Shown: one piece after another, positions 10,958 through 22,839 of the stretch | Position numbering within the stretch: the first letter of the stretch is position 1 | How the letters are laid out: each line of letters opens with the position of its first letter | From: Cyanophora paradoxa | Lineage: Eukaryota > Glaucocystophyceae > Cyanophorales > Cyanophoraceae | Assembly: GCA_004431415.1 (NCBI GenBank) | Contig: QPMI01000095.1 | Location: 124,001 to 188,000 of the forward strand | Direction: 5' to 3' | Length of the DNA stretch: 64,000 nt | The notes under the pieces: model-generated | Database searches by the model: none | The model's input: only the letters and a program-made list of their open reading frames with translations | What the model was told of the DNA's origin: nothing | Made by a program: the position numbers and the translations under genes

Positions 10958-11630
10958 CGCAGGAATAACTGCGCTGCTCTACTTTCGCGTACTGTCTGTC
11001 TTGATGTAGGACGACCCTACCGGATGGAAGGGCCGGCGAACAACAGCCAGCAGCGGCTGCGAACAGGGGCGGAGGGGGGAATGAGCCGGGGACGCGGTGG
11101 GGTACGTATCGCGACGCCCCACGTCGCCGGAGCCGCCGCTCCATCGGCCTTCGTCGCACTGTATCCGCCGTTGTACGTCGCACTGTATCCGCCGTTGTAC
11201 GTCGCACTGTTGCAATTATGCGCGCACCGCTGTGCTAGGCCTAGGACCGGACTAGGTGCAATCTGATGATCTCGCCGACGACTCGGAGCTCTGCGCTCAG
11301 CGGCTAGCGCGGCCGCCATGTCTCCATCGAGCGCGTAATGAAATTTGCGCTTGAAATTTGAGATGATTTCTAGCTGCACTGTCGAACCTCAGGAAACGAA
11401 AATCGAACTCGCAAGCAAGACTGACTACACTAGAAGGGAAGTGCAGCGTTGCGGCACCGGCGACGCTGGCCGCGACTCCGGCTGAAGATTGAAATGGAGG
11501 GGGAGATGGAGCTGATCTGGATCCCGCCCAGCGGGGGGCGCCGGGCTGGGCGGGCGAACGGGGTTCGGGTCGGTTGCGGGGGTGCGGGCGGGGGTGCGAA
11601 AAGGGCGGGGCGGGCGCGTCTGCGCCGGCG
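10958..11630. other. Intergenic / 5' region of the RRM-R3H gene
   Basis: Lies between the carrier gene's stop and the RRM-R3H start, both on the minus strand. It contains a 24-bp tandem repeat, annotated separately. No gene seen. Confidence 0.5.
11152..11210. repeat. 24-bp tandem repeat, about 2.5 copies
   Basis: Exact copies at 11152-11175 and 11176-11199, with an 11-nt partial third copy ending at 11210. The unit begins CGTCGCACTGTATCCGCC. Confidence 0.85.
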
Positions 11631-13354
11631 CTACCAGCCCCGGGTCTTCAACGCCTTGGCGATCTCCTCGTTCAGGATCTGTCGGGGGGAGGGAGCGATC
11701 AGAAGGGGCGCGGCCGCCGGGGCTGCGGGGCGGAGGCGCACGAGCTGGAGCATCACGGCCGGTGCGATGCGCATGTAGAAGGTGCCGAAGCCCTGCGCGA
11801 CGGTCGGCTCCGCGCCGGGGGCGCCGGGGGGCCCCGGGGCGCACCTTGTAGAACGCCAGGGGGCCCTCCTGGGCCGCCACCTTCACGACGCAGTCCAGCG
11901 GGTTCTGCGCCGCGCGCTCGAGCTCGAATCCCGGGTGGAGCGCTTTCCGGGCGGGGGCACCTTGTAGAGGAGGTTCCCGTGGGAGTCGGGCCTCTGCTTC
12001 TGGATGCGGGTCTTCACCTGCGCGCCGGGCGGGCGTCAGGCCGCGCGGCGGACGCAGTCTCGCGGCGGCGCGCACGAAGTCGAAGGGGAGACCGAAGACG
12101 GAGGCGAGGAAACCGGCGACGCCTGCGGGGGCGCGACGTCGGCGGGGTACGGACGCTCGGAGATGACAGCAAGGGGGGTACCGGACGCGGCCCACTCGGC
12201 GCTGCTCTTCTCGAGGCCGATGTCGCGGAAGACCGTCTTGCCTGCGCGCGGCGCGCAAGACCGCGCTCAGAGCGGCGGCGGCGCGCGGCGCGCGAGGGTT
12301 CGGCTCCGGGGTGGACCCTTCTCGAAGCCGCCGAAGATGCCGGCGTTGACGGCCATGGCGCGCACGACGGTCGGGGCGCAGCCCTGCCCGCCGGAGAATG
12401 AGAGGGGTACGGGGCGGGCGGGCGCCGGGGGTACGGCGTTTCGCGCCTTCCAAAGGGCGAAGAAGCCCTCCTCCTTGACGATGCGGCCGAGCGCGTTGCC
12501 GACTCCGGTGTAGTTCCGCCGCTGCTCCTTCGGCAGCGTCCCGTCCGCCTGCCGCCCGGATGATCGGCAAGAGCGAGGGATACAGGACCGGACGGGGCGG
12601 GGCGAGGCGGAGCGGGGCGCGCCTGCATGCGGACGAGGGCGAGGTCGGCCGGGGTGCCGGCGACGGCGCCGAAGCCGCCGGCAACCATCCCGAGCCCGAA
12701 CGAGGCGTACGTGGGGAGCGCCTTCCCGTCTGCCGCGCGCGGAGGGGCGTCAGAAGGCCGCGCGGGCTCGCGGCCGCCGGCGCGCCGGGGGCGGCTCGAA
12801 GGGCGCACCGAAGTAGTTCTGCGAGACCTCCTCCTTCGTCGCGTTGAAGAGGCCCATGCGGCTCGTCGTGTACGTCGCCTGCGCGGCGCGGCGCGGCGCG
12901 GCTGAGGCGGCGGGCGCGCGGGGCGCCGGGCTCGGGGCGCACCTGCCGGAGAAGCGCGGCGCTGAGGCCCTTGTAGAGGGAGAGCGCGCCCTCGTTCGCG
13001 ATGATGTTGCGGACGGTCTGCGCGACGCTCGGTTCAGCGCGGGGGGGGGCCCGCGCCGGCGCCGCGGGCCGGGTCGGAAACGCGCGTTGGCGAAGGACGG
13101 CTTGACACCCTTGACGCCCTCGCCCTGCAGCTGGAGCCGGACTTTGACGGTGTCGACGGGCTGCAGGAAGCACATCGAGATCATGCCGGCCGATCCACCA
13201 ACGACGCTGCGCGGGCGCGCGAAGGGGCGGGTCAGGCGCCGGCGCGACGACCCTCCCGGATATTTGGCGCGCGAAGTCGCGGGCGGGCGCACTAGGGCCT
13301 AACGGCCATCCACGCCTTCGGTGGCTGCGCCACCGTAACTGTGTCCGTAGCCAT
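11631..13354 (-). CDS. Mitochondrial 2-oxoglutarate/malate-type carrier (SLC25 family)
   Basis: Start ATG at 13354 (MATDTVTVAQPPKAW). The first intron is GC-AG (13298 down to 13207) and joins to VVGGSAGMISMCFLQPVDTVKVRLQLQGEG, the first carrier signature Px(D/E)xx(K/R). The second repeat has FGLGMVAGGFGAVAGTPADLALVRM, a sequence typical of the oxoglutarate carrier, then KEQRRNYTGVGNALGRIVKEEGFFALW and APTVVRAMAVNAGI. The third has FLASVFGLPFDFVKTRIQKQ (split by an intron), then GFGTFYMRIAPAVMLQL, ending ALKTRGW at 11631. Six transmembrane helices in three repeats are expected, in the inner mitochondrial membrane. Dicarboxylate carriers are the main alternative; exact substrate is not provable from sequence. 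Confidence 0.86.
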
Positions 13355-13719
13355 CTGTGCGCGCTCCCGAATGTGCTGCGCGCCGTGGCTCAAGATCAGC
13401 CTCGCGCCTCTTCCGAGGCGAGCAGACGGTGGTAATCAGCTCTATTGGCCCGGCCCAATGCTGCGGCAAGGCAGCGCCCGGGGAGGCGCCGCGCGCGGCA
13501 GCGGTGGAATCTACGGGCCGCGCGGCGGCAGGGCCTGGAGATACGGGCGCGGTTGAGTTTTATAGCTTAAGCCATGGCTTACGAGGCTGCTCTAGATCTA
13601 CGCTGCCGCTCTCACCTGCAGCGAACTGTGTACCCCGGCACACCAGCCTGGCAGAGCCTGCGCTGCCGATTGGCCTCCCGAGGCTATCCCATCTACCTTA
13701 AGGTTACAGCGGTCTCGCG
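13355..13719. promoter_or_regulatory. Divergent promoter region, carrier / chlH
   Basis: These 365 bp separate two divergent genes. An ATG at 13574 opens a short frame that could be an upstream chlH exon, but I could not join it to the core. Confidence 0.4.
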
Positions 13720-16700
13720 ATGCGGCCGACGGATCGAGGGTCGCTGCAGGCGACCGGCGCCTTCGTCGTACAGTCCGGCTCGCCGCCTTCGCTGCAGCCG
13801 TACGCGGCTGCGCCCGGCCGCCGCACGAGCGCATCCGCTGTTCCGGGAGTGTCTGCTGCCTGCTCTTCCCGAAGAACCACCGTGCTCGGGAGCGCGTGCA
13901 GGCCGTCTGCGGAGCGCTGCAACACCCCTACGCTGACCGGCACGCGCTCTGAGTTCTTAGGCAGCAAGCTGCAGTTCGAGCAGCTTTCAATCTTCCAGGC
14001 GCCTCGGCGCTGCCAGCTCGAGCAGCACGCGCCAGGGCGCGCATTTGCGGTCGCATCGCCCACAGCGCCGAGCGCGGGGGCGACGGCGAAAGCGACGAAG
14101 CACGTTGTCATCATTGCCGGCTTCGAGTCGTTCAACAAGGTGCGCCGGCCGCTGTGGTGCTCTGGCGTGCAGTTGTCTGCCGCTGCCACGCGGAGCGCTT
14201 TTCCGCGCCGGGGCCCCCCTGCACCGCCAGAGGGCCCTGTCGAAGCTCCCGAGGCTCGCGCCGCGCTGACGCCGCGCTGCGCAGGCGCTGTACCAGGATG
14301 CGGCGAAGGCGGCGGTCGCGCAGTGCGGCGGGCAGCTCTCCGTCGACGTCTTCTCCGACCGGGACCTGGGTACGCGCTCCCGGGCCCGGGGGTACGCCGC
14401 GGCGGGCTGAGGGCGGGGGCCGCAGGCGAGCGGCGGGGGGAGGTGGAGAACGCGCTCGCGCGGGCAGACGTCTTCTTCGCATCCCTCTTGTTCGATTTCG
14501 ACGCGGTGCGCGGGTACCCGGCTCCAGGGGGTACGGCGTTCGATCCTGACGGGCGCGCAGGTAGAGTGGCTCCGGGATCGCGTGGAGCACGTGCCCGTCA
14601 GGCTCGTGTTCGAATCCGCGTTGGAGCTTATGGCGCTGACGCGGATCGGTGACTTCACTCTTGGCGGCTCGCAGCCCAAGGGGATGCCCAAGGTACCCCG
14701 TACCCCCGCTGCAGCCCCTCCTCGTCTCCCGACGCCGTACCCCGCCGCAGCCCGTGCAGTTCATTCTGTCGAAGTTCTCCAACTCACGCGAGGAGGACAA
14801 GCTCGCCGGTGCCGCGTACCCCTCGCCTCCGGCCCGTACCCCCATCGAAGCGAGGCGCAGGGTACCTCAGCTTCCTGAAGGCCGGCCCCAAACTCCTCAA
14901 GTACGTCCCCGTCAAGAAGGTGATACCCCCTTTCCCTCCTCCCCCTACCCCCCTCCCCCATCCCCGAATACCTGATACCCTTCCGCAGGTGCAGGACCTG
15001 CGCAGCTGGCTGGTGATCTACGGGTACTGGAACGCGGGCGGTGAATCCCCTCCCCTCCCTTCGCGCGGCGCGGCGCTCGGACCCGCGGCGACGGGCCGCG
15101 GGCGGCTGGGGGGCGGCAGGAGAGGAGAACGTGGCGGCGATGCTGCTGCTCCTCGCCCGCGACCGCCTCGGCCTCCAGGCGCCCGCCCGCCCCGCCCCCT
15201 TCCCCGTCCCTCGGGGGCGACGCGAGCGGGGCGCAGGTGGGCGCCGTGCCCGAGGTCTCGAGCGCCCCGGCCCTCGGCCTCCTCCACCCCGCCCGCCCCG
15301 CCCACTACTTCGAGTCCCCCCGCGGTCCCCTCCCATCTGCCCCCCGCCCCCCCGCCCCCCGCCGCCCCTCACCCCGTGCAGAGTACGTCGAGTGGTACAA
15401 GCGCCAGTTCCCCGACCGCGCCTCCCGCCCCGCCGTGCCGACCCGCGCCCTTCCCCTTCCACTCTTCGGCCCCGCAACGCCCGCTAACTTCGCTGGCCGT
15501 ACCCCCAGGTCGCCATCCTCTTGTACCGCAAGCACGTCGTGACCAAGCAACCGGTACTCCCCCCCTCACCCCCCTGCGCCCGCCCAGCGCTGTGTTCCTT
15601 TCCCTTTCTCTCTTCTTCGGCCGTTCTGGAACCTGGCGCCGCGCGCAGTACATCCCGACCCTCATCAGCGGCTTCGAGGATGCCGGCCTCATCCCCGTAC
15701 CCATCTTCATCAACGGTGCCCCCCCCCCCCCCCCCTTCCCAGGCGACCGGCGCCATCGACCGATCGCCGTACCCCCGCAGGCGTCGAGGGACACGTGGCG
15801 GTTCGCGACCTCCTCACGACCCCGTACGAGCTGGTACCCCCGCTCTATATCCTCCCCCCCCTTCTTTTGAGCCGGGGGCAGGCGCGCCGGGCGGAGGGGG
15901 TACGGGAGTCGCCGGCGCTCTCGCCCAACGCGGCGGTCGTCGACGCCGTCGTCTCCACCATCGGCTTCCCCCTCGGTGCCCCCCGCTCCCTCCCTCCCTG
16001 CCCCCCCCCCCCGCTCCCTCGACCCGGGGGCGCGCCAGTCGGGGGCCCGGCGGGGAGCATGGAGGCCGGCCGCCAGGTCGAGGTCGGCCCCGCCGCTCCC
16101 GCCCGCCTCTCCTCTACCCCGCACCCATTCCCCCCCCCCCCCCCCCCCCCCTCCCAGGTGGCCAAGCGGATCCTGCAAGCGAAGAACGTGCCCTACGTCG
16201 TCTCCGCCCCCCTCCTCATCCAGGTCGGGTCGCTGCCGTGCTTGTCCCCCCTCCTTCCCGCCCTCCGACCGACGCGCCCCCCTCGGCAGGACATCAAGTC
16301 CTGGACCCGCCAGGCGCGCCCGCCCGCCCCCCGCCGCAGCCCCGCCCCTGCCGCCTCCTCCTCGAGCTGGGGCCGGGGCAGGGGATCGGGGGCCTGCAGT
16401 CCGTCGTCCTCTACTCCCTCCCCGAGCTCGACGGCGCCATCGACCCCGTCCCCCTCGGCCCGCCCCTCCCCCCCCTCCTCCCCTACTGCCCGCCCCTCCG
16501 CCGGGCGCTGAGTGCGGGGGCGGGGGCGGGCAGGCGGGCTCGTCGGGGACAAGATCTACGTGGTGCCCGAGCGGGTGAAGCGGCTCACGGGGCGCCTCAA
16601 CCGCTGGATCGCCCTCCGCCGCAAGGCCCGCCCCCGCCCCCTCCGTCCCCCGCCCCGCGGCCCCTCTCCCGCGCCGCTGACGCGCTGCCGCCGCCGGCAC

Positions 16701-19700
16701 CGCAGCCGGCGGCGGAGCGCAAGGTCGCCATCGTCCTCTACGGTGCCCCTCGCCGGCCCCTCCCGCCCCCGCCCCGGGCGCTGAGGGGGGGCAGGGTTCC
16801 CGCCGGGGTACGGGGCGGCGGGGACGGCGGCGCTGCTGAACGTCCCCAAGAGCCTCGTCGCCCTCCTCCGCGCCATGAAGGCGCGTACCCCCCCCCCCAG
16901 CCCCCCCACTCCCCCCGCCGCCCCCGCGCCCCGTCTCGGGCGCCCCGGGCCGACGCGGGACGGGGCCAGGCGGAGGGGTACGCGGTGGGGGACGTCCCCG
17001 ACGACTTCGGCGAGCGCCTCATCTCCATGTCCGCGTACCCCCCCTCAACCCCGCCCCGCCCCTGAGGCCGCGCAGGGTCAAGCACGCGGACGAGGGCACG
17101 CCCGACGTGCGCGGAGCAGCGCACTGGCTCGCCCGCCCTCGCGGCGGGCGGGGCTCAGGCGGGGGGGGGGGGGGCGGCAGCCGCTGGCGGTGGAGGGGGA
17201 GGAGGAGCGGCTGGCGGAGGCCGGCCTCGCCCCCGGCCTCGCCCGCGTCTCCGCCCAGGCCCTCGGCACGTGCGCCCGCCCGGGACCCCCGCGGCTCGCT
17301 CCTCCCCCGCCGCCTCCCCGGCCGAGGCGCGGGGGCGGGGCAGGTGGCTGGGCTGGCTCAAGGCGGAGCGCGTGAAGAAGGCGTGGGGCGGGCTCACCAC
17401 CTCGGGCATCAAGACCCAGGTCCCCCCCGCCGGCCCCGAGGACGGCCCCGCGGGGGGTGACTGGCCCCGGCAGGGGGACGAGCTGCTGGTGGGGGGCCTG
17501 CGGGCGGGGGAGGGCGTCTGGGTGGGCCTCCAGCCGCCCCTCGGCATCGCCGGCGACCCCATGCGCCTCCTCTTCGGTCCGGGCGCCCCTCCCCCCCGCC
17601 CCGCCCTCCCCCCTGCTGACTCCGGGGCCTGCGCGCAGAGCGGGACCTGACGCCGCACCCCCAGTACGCCGCCTTCTACCTCTGGCTCCAGAACGTCTAC
17701 AAGGCCGTGCGCCCGCCCCGGCCCCGGCCCCGCGGCGCGCCTGAAGGGCGGGGCAGGACGCGGTGATCCACTTCGGCATGCACGGCACCTTCGAGTGGTC
17801 CGCCCGCCCGCCCCGCCCCGCGATGCGGAGCTCGACGGGGCGGGGGCGGCAGGCTGCCGGGGAGCCCGCTTGGGAACACGGGGGACAGCTGGCCCGACGT
17901 CCTCATCGGCGACATGCCCAACCTGCGCGCCCCGCCCCGCCCCGCCCGCCCAGAGCGCAGGCCCCGGGCTCACCCACGCCCGCCCGCCGGCTCCGCAGGT
18001 ACGTGTACGCGGCGAACAACCCGAGCGAGTCGATCCTGGCGAAGCGGCGCGGCCTCGGCGTCCTCGTCTCCCACTGCGTCCCTCCCTACGGCCGCGCCGG
18101 CCTCTACAAGCAGCTCGCCGAGCTCCGGGCCCGCCACGCCCCCTCAACCCCCCTCTCTCTTCCCGGGCGCCTGACGGGGCGGGGCGGCAGGGCCTGCTCT
18201 CGGAGGCGCGGGGCGGGGACGCGTGTGACCCCGGGGCGGCGGCGGCGAACATGCCGCTCCTCTGGCCGGCCATCGCCACCCTCGTCAAGGACGCCGTGCG
18301 CGCCGCCGCCGCGCCGAAAGATCGAAGCTTAAGGCTGACGGGGGCGGGGGGCGGGGCCAGGGCCTGGACGCCGACTGCGCGCTGCCGGCCTCGGTCGAGG
18401 GCCCCGAGGACGCCTCCTCCCTCCAGGAGCGCCAGGCGCGCCCGCCCGCCCCGCCTCCTCGGGGCGGCCGCCTCCGACCTCCTCCTTCCCGCGCAGGAGT
18501 ACGTGGTACGGCTCTACGAGTACCTCGGCGTCCTCGAGAACCGCCTCTTCTCCTCCGGCCTCCACGTCCTCGGCGCCCGCCCCTCCCCAGCAGACGCGCG
18601 CCCCGCCCCGCCCCACGCCCCCCCGCGCGCCCCGGGGCCGCCTTCCCCATGCCCGCGCAGATGCGGGGGTACCTCGAGGCCTACTCGGGCGACGCGCTGC
18701 CCCCCGACGCCATCCTGTACCTCGCCAACGGGATGGACGCCGACGAGGCGCGCCCGCGCCCCCGCTCCCACCCCCGCCCTCGCCCCCGCCTGAGAGGGGT
18801 ACACCGTTCAGGTTCTGAGGAGGATGGGCGACGCGGCGGAGTCGGTTGACACAGCGGCGCTCGAGGAGGCCGTCCGAGTACCCCCCCCCCCCCCGCCGCC
18901 CCCGCCTCCGCCCGCGTACCCCCAACCGACGGCGTCAGGTGCGGGACCTGCTCGACGAGTGTCCCGAGGAGGCGAGTACCCCCCTGGCCACCCCCCGGAC
19001 CCCGTACCCGACGCCCTGCCTCCCGGGCCCCGCAGATCCGGAGCATTCTGAGGGGCCTGAACGGCGAGTTCATCCCCCCGGCCCCGGGCGGCGACCTCCT
19101 CCGCGATGGCCCGGGTACTCTCCTCGCGCCCTCTCGCCTCCCCCCCCCTGTTTCACGTACCCCCGCCAGGGGCGCTGCCGACGGGGAGGAACATCCACTC
19201 GCTGGACCCGTACCGGATGCCCTCCCCCGCGGCCTACGAGAGGGGCCGCGCCATCGCCGAGCAGGCCCGCCGCCTCCCCCAGCCCCCCGTCACTCCTTCG
19301 CCGACTCGCGCACCCCCCTCCCCCCGCAGCTCATCGAGCAGCACCGGGCCGAGCACGGCGGGGCGTACCCCGAGACCATCGCGGTGCTGCTGGTGCGTGG
19401 CCCCCGCCCTCTCGTCTCCCCGTGCCGGGCGCGACGCGCTGCAGTGGGGCCTGGACGCGATCAAGACGAAGGGCGAGGTGCGCGGGGCCGCCTCCGCGCC
19501 CTCTCGCGCCGGCCACCCACCCGCCCGCGCAGTCGGTGGGCGTGCTGCTCGGGCTCGTGGGGGCGCGGCCCCTCAAGGAGGGCACCGGGCGCATCGTCCG
19601 GCGCGCCCCCCGCCTTCGCCCCCGCCGCCCCGCGCCCGCGCTGAGGGCCGGCCTCCCGCCCGCGCAGGTACGAGCTGGTGCCGCTGGAGGAGCTCGGGCG

Positions 19701-22159
19701 GCCCCGCATCGACGTCCTCGGCAACCTCTCGTGCGCCCCCGCGGGGGCGCGCGGGCGCCGGCCAGGGCGGGGCGGGGCGGGGCGGCTCAGCGGACGGGGC
19801 GGGGCGGGGGCGCAGGGCATCTTCCGAGACAGCTTCGCGAACGTCATCGAGCTCCTCGACGACCTCTTCGCCCGGCCCGCCCCGCCCCGCCCCGCCCCGC
19901 CGTGCCGGACTCGCGCGCCGCGCTGAGCCGGGTGCGGCAGGGCGGCGGAGGCCGACGAGCCCGAGGAGCTGAACTTCGTCCGGTGCCGCCCCCGCCCCGC
20001 CCGCCCGCCCCCGCCCGCTCGGGCTGACGGAGGCCGCGGGGCGCAGGAAGCACGCGCGGGCGATGGCGGGCAAGGGCCTCGAGGCGCCCACCGCCCGCCT
20101 CTTCTCGTCCGCCCCGCCCCGCCCCGTCCCGCCCCCGTCGGGGCCGCGCGGTGGGCGACGCCGGCGGGGCGGGCGGGGCGGCAGGAACCCGGCCGGGGAC
20201 TACGGCTCGATGGTCAACGAGCAGGCGAGCGCGCTCCCTCCCTCCGCCCCGCCGGCCTCACGGGGCGGGGCGGGGCGCGGGCAGGTCGTCTCGTCGACGT
20301 GGGAGAGCAGCAGCGAGCTGGGCGCCACATGGGCCTCCCGCAACGCCTTCAGGCACGCCCCGCCCCGCCCGCCCTCCCCTCGCCCCGTCCCGCCGCCCGC
20401 GCTGACGGCGCGGCGGGGCGCAGCTACGGGCGGGCGGACAAGGGCGCCAACCGCTCCGAGGTGCCCTCGCGGGCACCCCTCGCGGGCGGGCGGCGGCGGG
20501 CGAGGCGGGGAGGGCGGCAGGTGCTGGCGGCGCTGCTGGAGACGACGGACGCCGTCGTGCAGGAGATCGACTCCGTCGAGTACGGCCTCACCGGTGCCCC
20601 CTCCCATCCGCCCCGCCCCGCCCGCCCCGCCGGCGCCTCCAGAGCGAGGGCGAGCCGATCGCGACTCCGCCCCCAGACATCCAGGAGTACTACGCGAACA
20701 CGGGGGCCTGGTGCGCGCCGCCGAGGACGTCCGGGCGGCCGCCCCGGCCCGAGCGGCGCCCCCGCCCCTCCGTCAAGGTCCCCCCCGCCCCCCGCCCCCG
20801 CCACGCACCTGGCCCCTGGCCCCGGCGCTGACGCGCTGCGGCGGGGGCGGGGCGCAGGCGAAGTTCGTGGAGTCGTTCTCGCGGGACTCGACCCCGCGCC
20901 CCCTCGACGACGTCCTCCGCGTCGAGTACCGGCGCGCCGGCCCCCGCCCCGGGCCGGCCGCCCTCGCCGAGGCGCCCGCCGGCTCTGACCTCTCCCCCGG
21001 GCGGGTGCGGGGGGCGGCAGGACGAAGCTGCTGAACCCGAAGTGGGCGCAGGCGATGGCCCGCCAGGGCTCCGGCGGCGCCTACGAGATCTCCCAGGCCC
21101 GCACCCCGCCGCCCCGGCCCCTCCGCCCCCGCCTGACGGTTCCGGCGCCGGCCGGCGCGGGGCGCGCGCAGCGCATGACGGCGATGATCGGCTGGGGCGC
21201 CACGACGGGTCCGCCCGCGAGCCCGAGCCGGAGCCCGCGCCCGAGGCGCCGCGCTTCGCCCGGCCGCAGCGCCCCTCACGCGCGCGCCCCGCGGCAGGCT
21301 TCAAGGAGACCTTCGTCTACGACCAGGCGCGCCCGCCCGCCGGCCCGCCCCGCCCCTCGCCGCCGCCGCTGAGGGGCGCAGGCGGCGGAGACGTACGCGC
21401 TGGACGAGGAGATGGCGCGCCGCCTCCAGGTCCGCCCTGGCCCCCGCCCCGCCCGCCCCGCCCCGCCCCTAGCGTTGGCAGAGGCCCCGCCCGGTCGCCG
21501 CGGCCGGTTCGGCTGCAGAAGCCGACGGTGGGGCGGGGCGGGCCCCCCGCAGGCGGCGAACCCCGAGGCCTTCCGCAACGTCCTCGGCCGCCTCATCGAG
21601 GCCCACGGCCGCGGTCCGCCCCCGCCCGCCACGCCCCGCCCCCCCTCCCCGCCCCCTTTCCGTCAGAGTCTGGAGACCGAGAGATCGCGAACTCAAGTTT
21701 GTCAGAGTCATTCCTCTCTCGGCTGACCTGCGCGCGGGGCGCGTGGGGCAGGCTTCTGGGAGCCGAAGGAGGGGGTCCTGGAGCGCCTGCAGGCCATGTT
21801 CGAGGATGCCGAGGTCGCCCCGTCCCGCCCCGCCCCGCCCCAGAGCCGGCGCGGGCCCTCTAGGTCTTGCGATTGAGGGCCTCAGGCGTCCCCCGAGGGG
21901 CCGCCCCCCCGACCCCCGCTCCCTGCGCCTTGCCTCTGCAAAGGCCCCCCGGATCCGCTTCGGGCCCCCGCCGCCAAAGCTCCGACTCTCCCTGGGCCTC
22001 AGGGCCTGAGGCCTCTGCCTAGCTCGCTTCCCCGCGGCCCGCCCTCCTGACGCCTCGGGTGTGGGGCGGGGGCAGGACGTGCTGGAGGGCGTGGCGGAGC
22101 GGCCGGAGGCGCCGGCGGAGGAGGCGGAGAGCCCCGCCGCCGCCGGCCTCGCCGCCTAG
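13720..22159 (+). CDS. chlH: Magnesium chelatase H subunit, BchH/ChlH2-type
   Basis: Over 30 short exons encode the porphyrin-binding subunit that, with ChlI and ChlD, inserts Mg2+ into protoporphyrin IX in the plastid. Core begins KHVVIIAGFESFN (about 14098). Diagnostic stretches: DVFFASLLFDFDAV, VRLVFESALELMALTRIG, LSPNAAVVDAVVSTIGFPL, LVGDKIYVVPERVKRLTGRL, VWVGLQPPLGIAGDPMRLLF, LTPHPQYAAFYLWLQNVYKA, DAVIHFGMHGTFEW, YVYAANNPSESILAKRRG, LEELGRPRIDVLGNLS. The last exon ends at TAG 22159. The HGTFEW, NAAVVDAV and YAANNPSE wording resembles green-sulfur-bacterial BchH and algal ChlH2 more than plant ChlH, so this may be a second paralogue. The first ~120 residues from ATG 13720 are Ser/Ala/Arg-rich, consistent with a plastid presequence, but the true start is uncertain. 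Many introns are GC-AG. Confidence 0.94.
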
Positions 22160-22839
22160 GCCCGCGGCCGCGTAGCCGTACTGGCCCGGCGCCAGTGCAG
22201 TTGGCCGTGTGCGTAGGTACCCGTGTGCTTAGAGCCGCTTCAATTCAGGGCGAAGCCTGCAAAAGACACGCTGCGGCAATTTCACAGGGCAGCACATTAT
22301 AATTAAGCACAAAATGAATGGACGTCGACAGATTTTAAAAACGATGCTACGATCGCGATGCAAAAAGCAATAGTAAGGATATTATAATTCTTCTTCTTGT
22401 ATTTCTATCTTGTATATATACTTGAGAACTACGTTACCTTCCATGGCCATGGCCATGCCCACTCCATGCGTATGGGTCCAGGCGGCCAGACTGGCCCCAT
22501 ATGAACAGCCCCTCTACCGCTGGGCCGGCGCCCTGCCGCCCGAAAACAGGACCCGTCTAGGCCCCAGTTCTGCGCGCGATCGCGAGAGACTGGTATACGT
22601 ACACGTATACGTGTATATATACGTATTTATACAATGAGAACTACATGCAGCTGATTGCTATAGCTATGCATATTCCAGGATCATGATGCCCCGTACTTCA
22701 CATAAAGCAAATTAAATTCTGTAGCTGTACATGAAAAACGACGTTGACGTCGCGGGAATTTCAAGTATTGCGCATGCGGCACATATAGATTTTTAAAGGA
22801 GGGACAATATATATGCCGTGATGATGCAAGTACAAAAAT
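22160..22839. other. Intergenic, AT-rich, convergent 3' ends
   Basis: A sharp drop in GC after chlH. Alternating purine-pyrimidine tracts (ATACGTACACGTATACGTGT, about 22594) are present. No gene is supported. Confidence 0.5.

Noticed and set aside
11425-13173. 582-aa open frame on the minus strand
   Set aside because: It reads through carrier introns; only pieces in other frames match SLC25 motifs, and the frame has Arg/Pro-rich composition typical of GC-rich chance ORFs.
16130-16152. Long C or G homopolymers (also near 1840, 44352 and 55183) as functional elements
   Set aside because: They occur in introns and gaps of a GC-rich genome and may be partly assembly artefacts.
15521-17065. 514-aa proline-rich open frame on the plus strand within chlH
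   Set aside because: It runs through chlH introns and short exons in the wrong frame; high GC makes long chance frames common here.
22594-22640. Alternating TACGTATACGTG tract as a promoter
   Set aside because: It lies between convergent 3' ends; simple-sequence origin is more likely.
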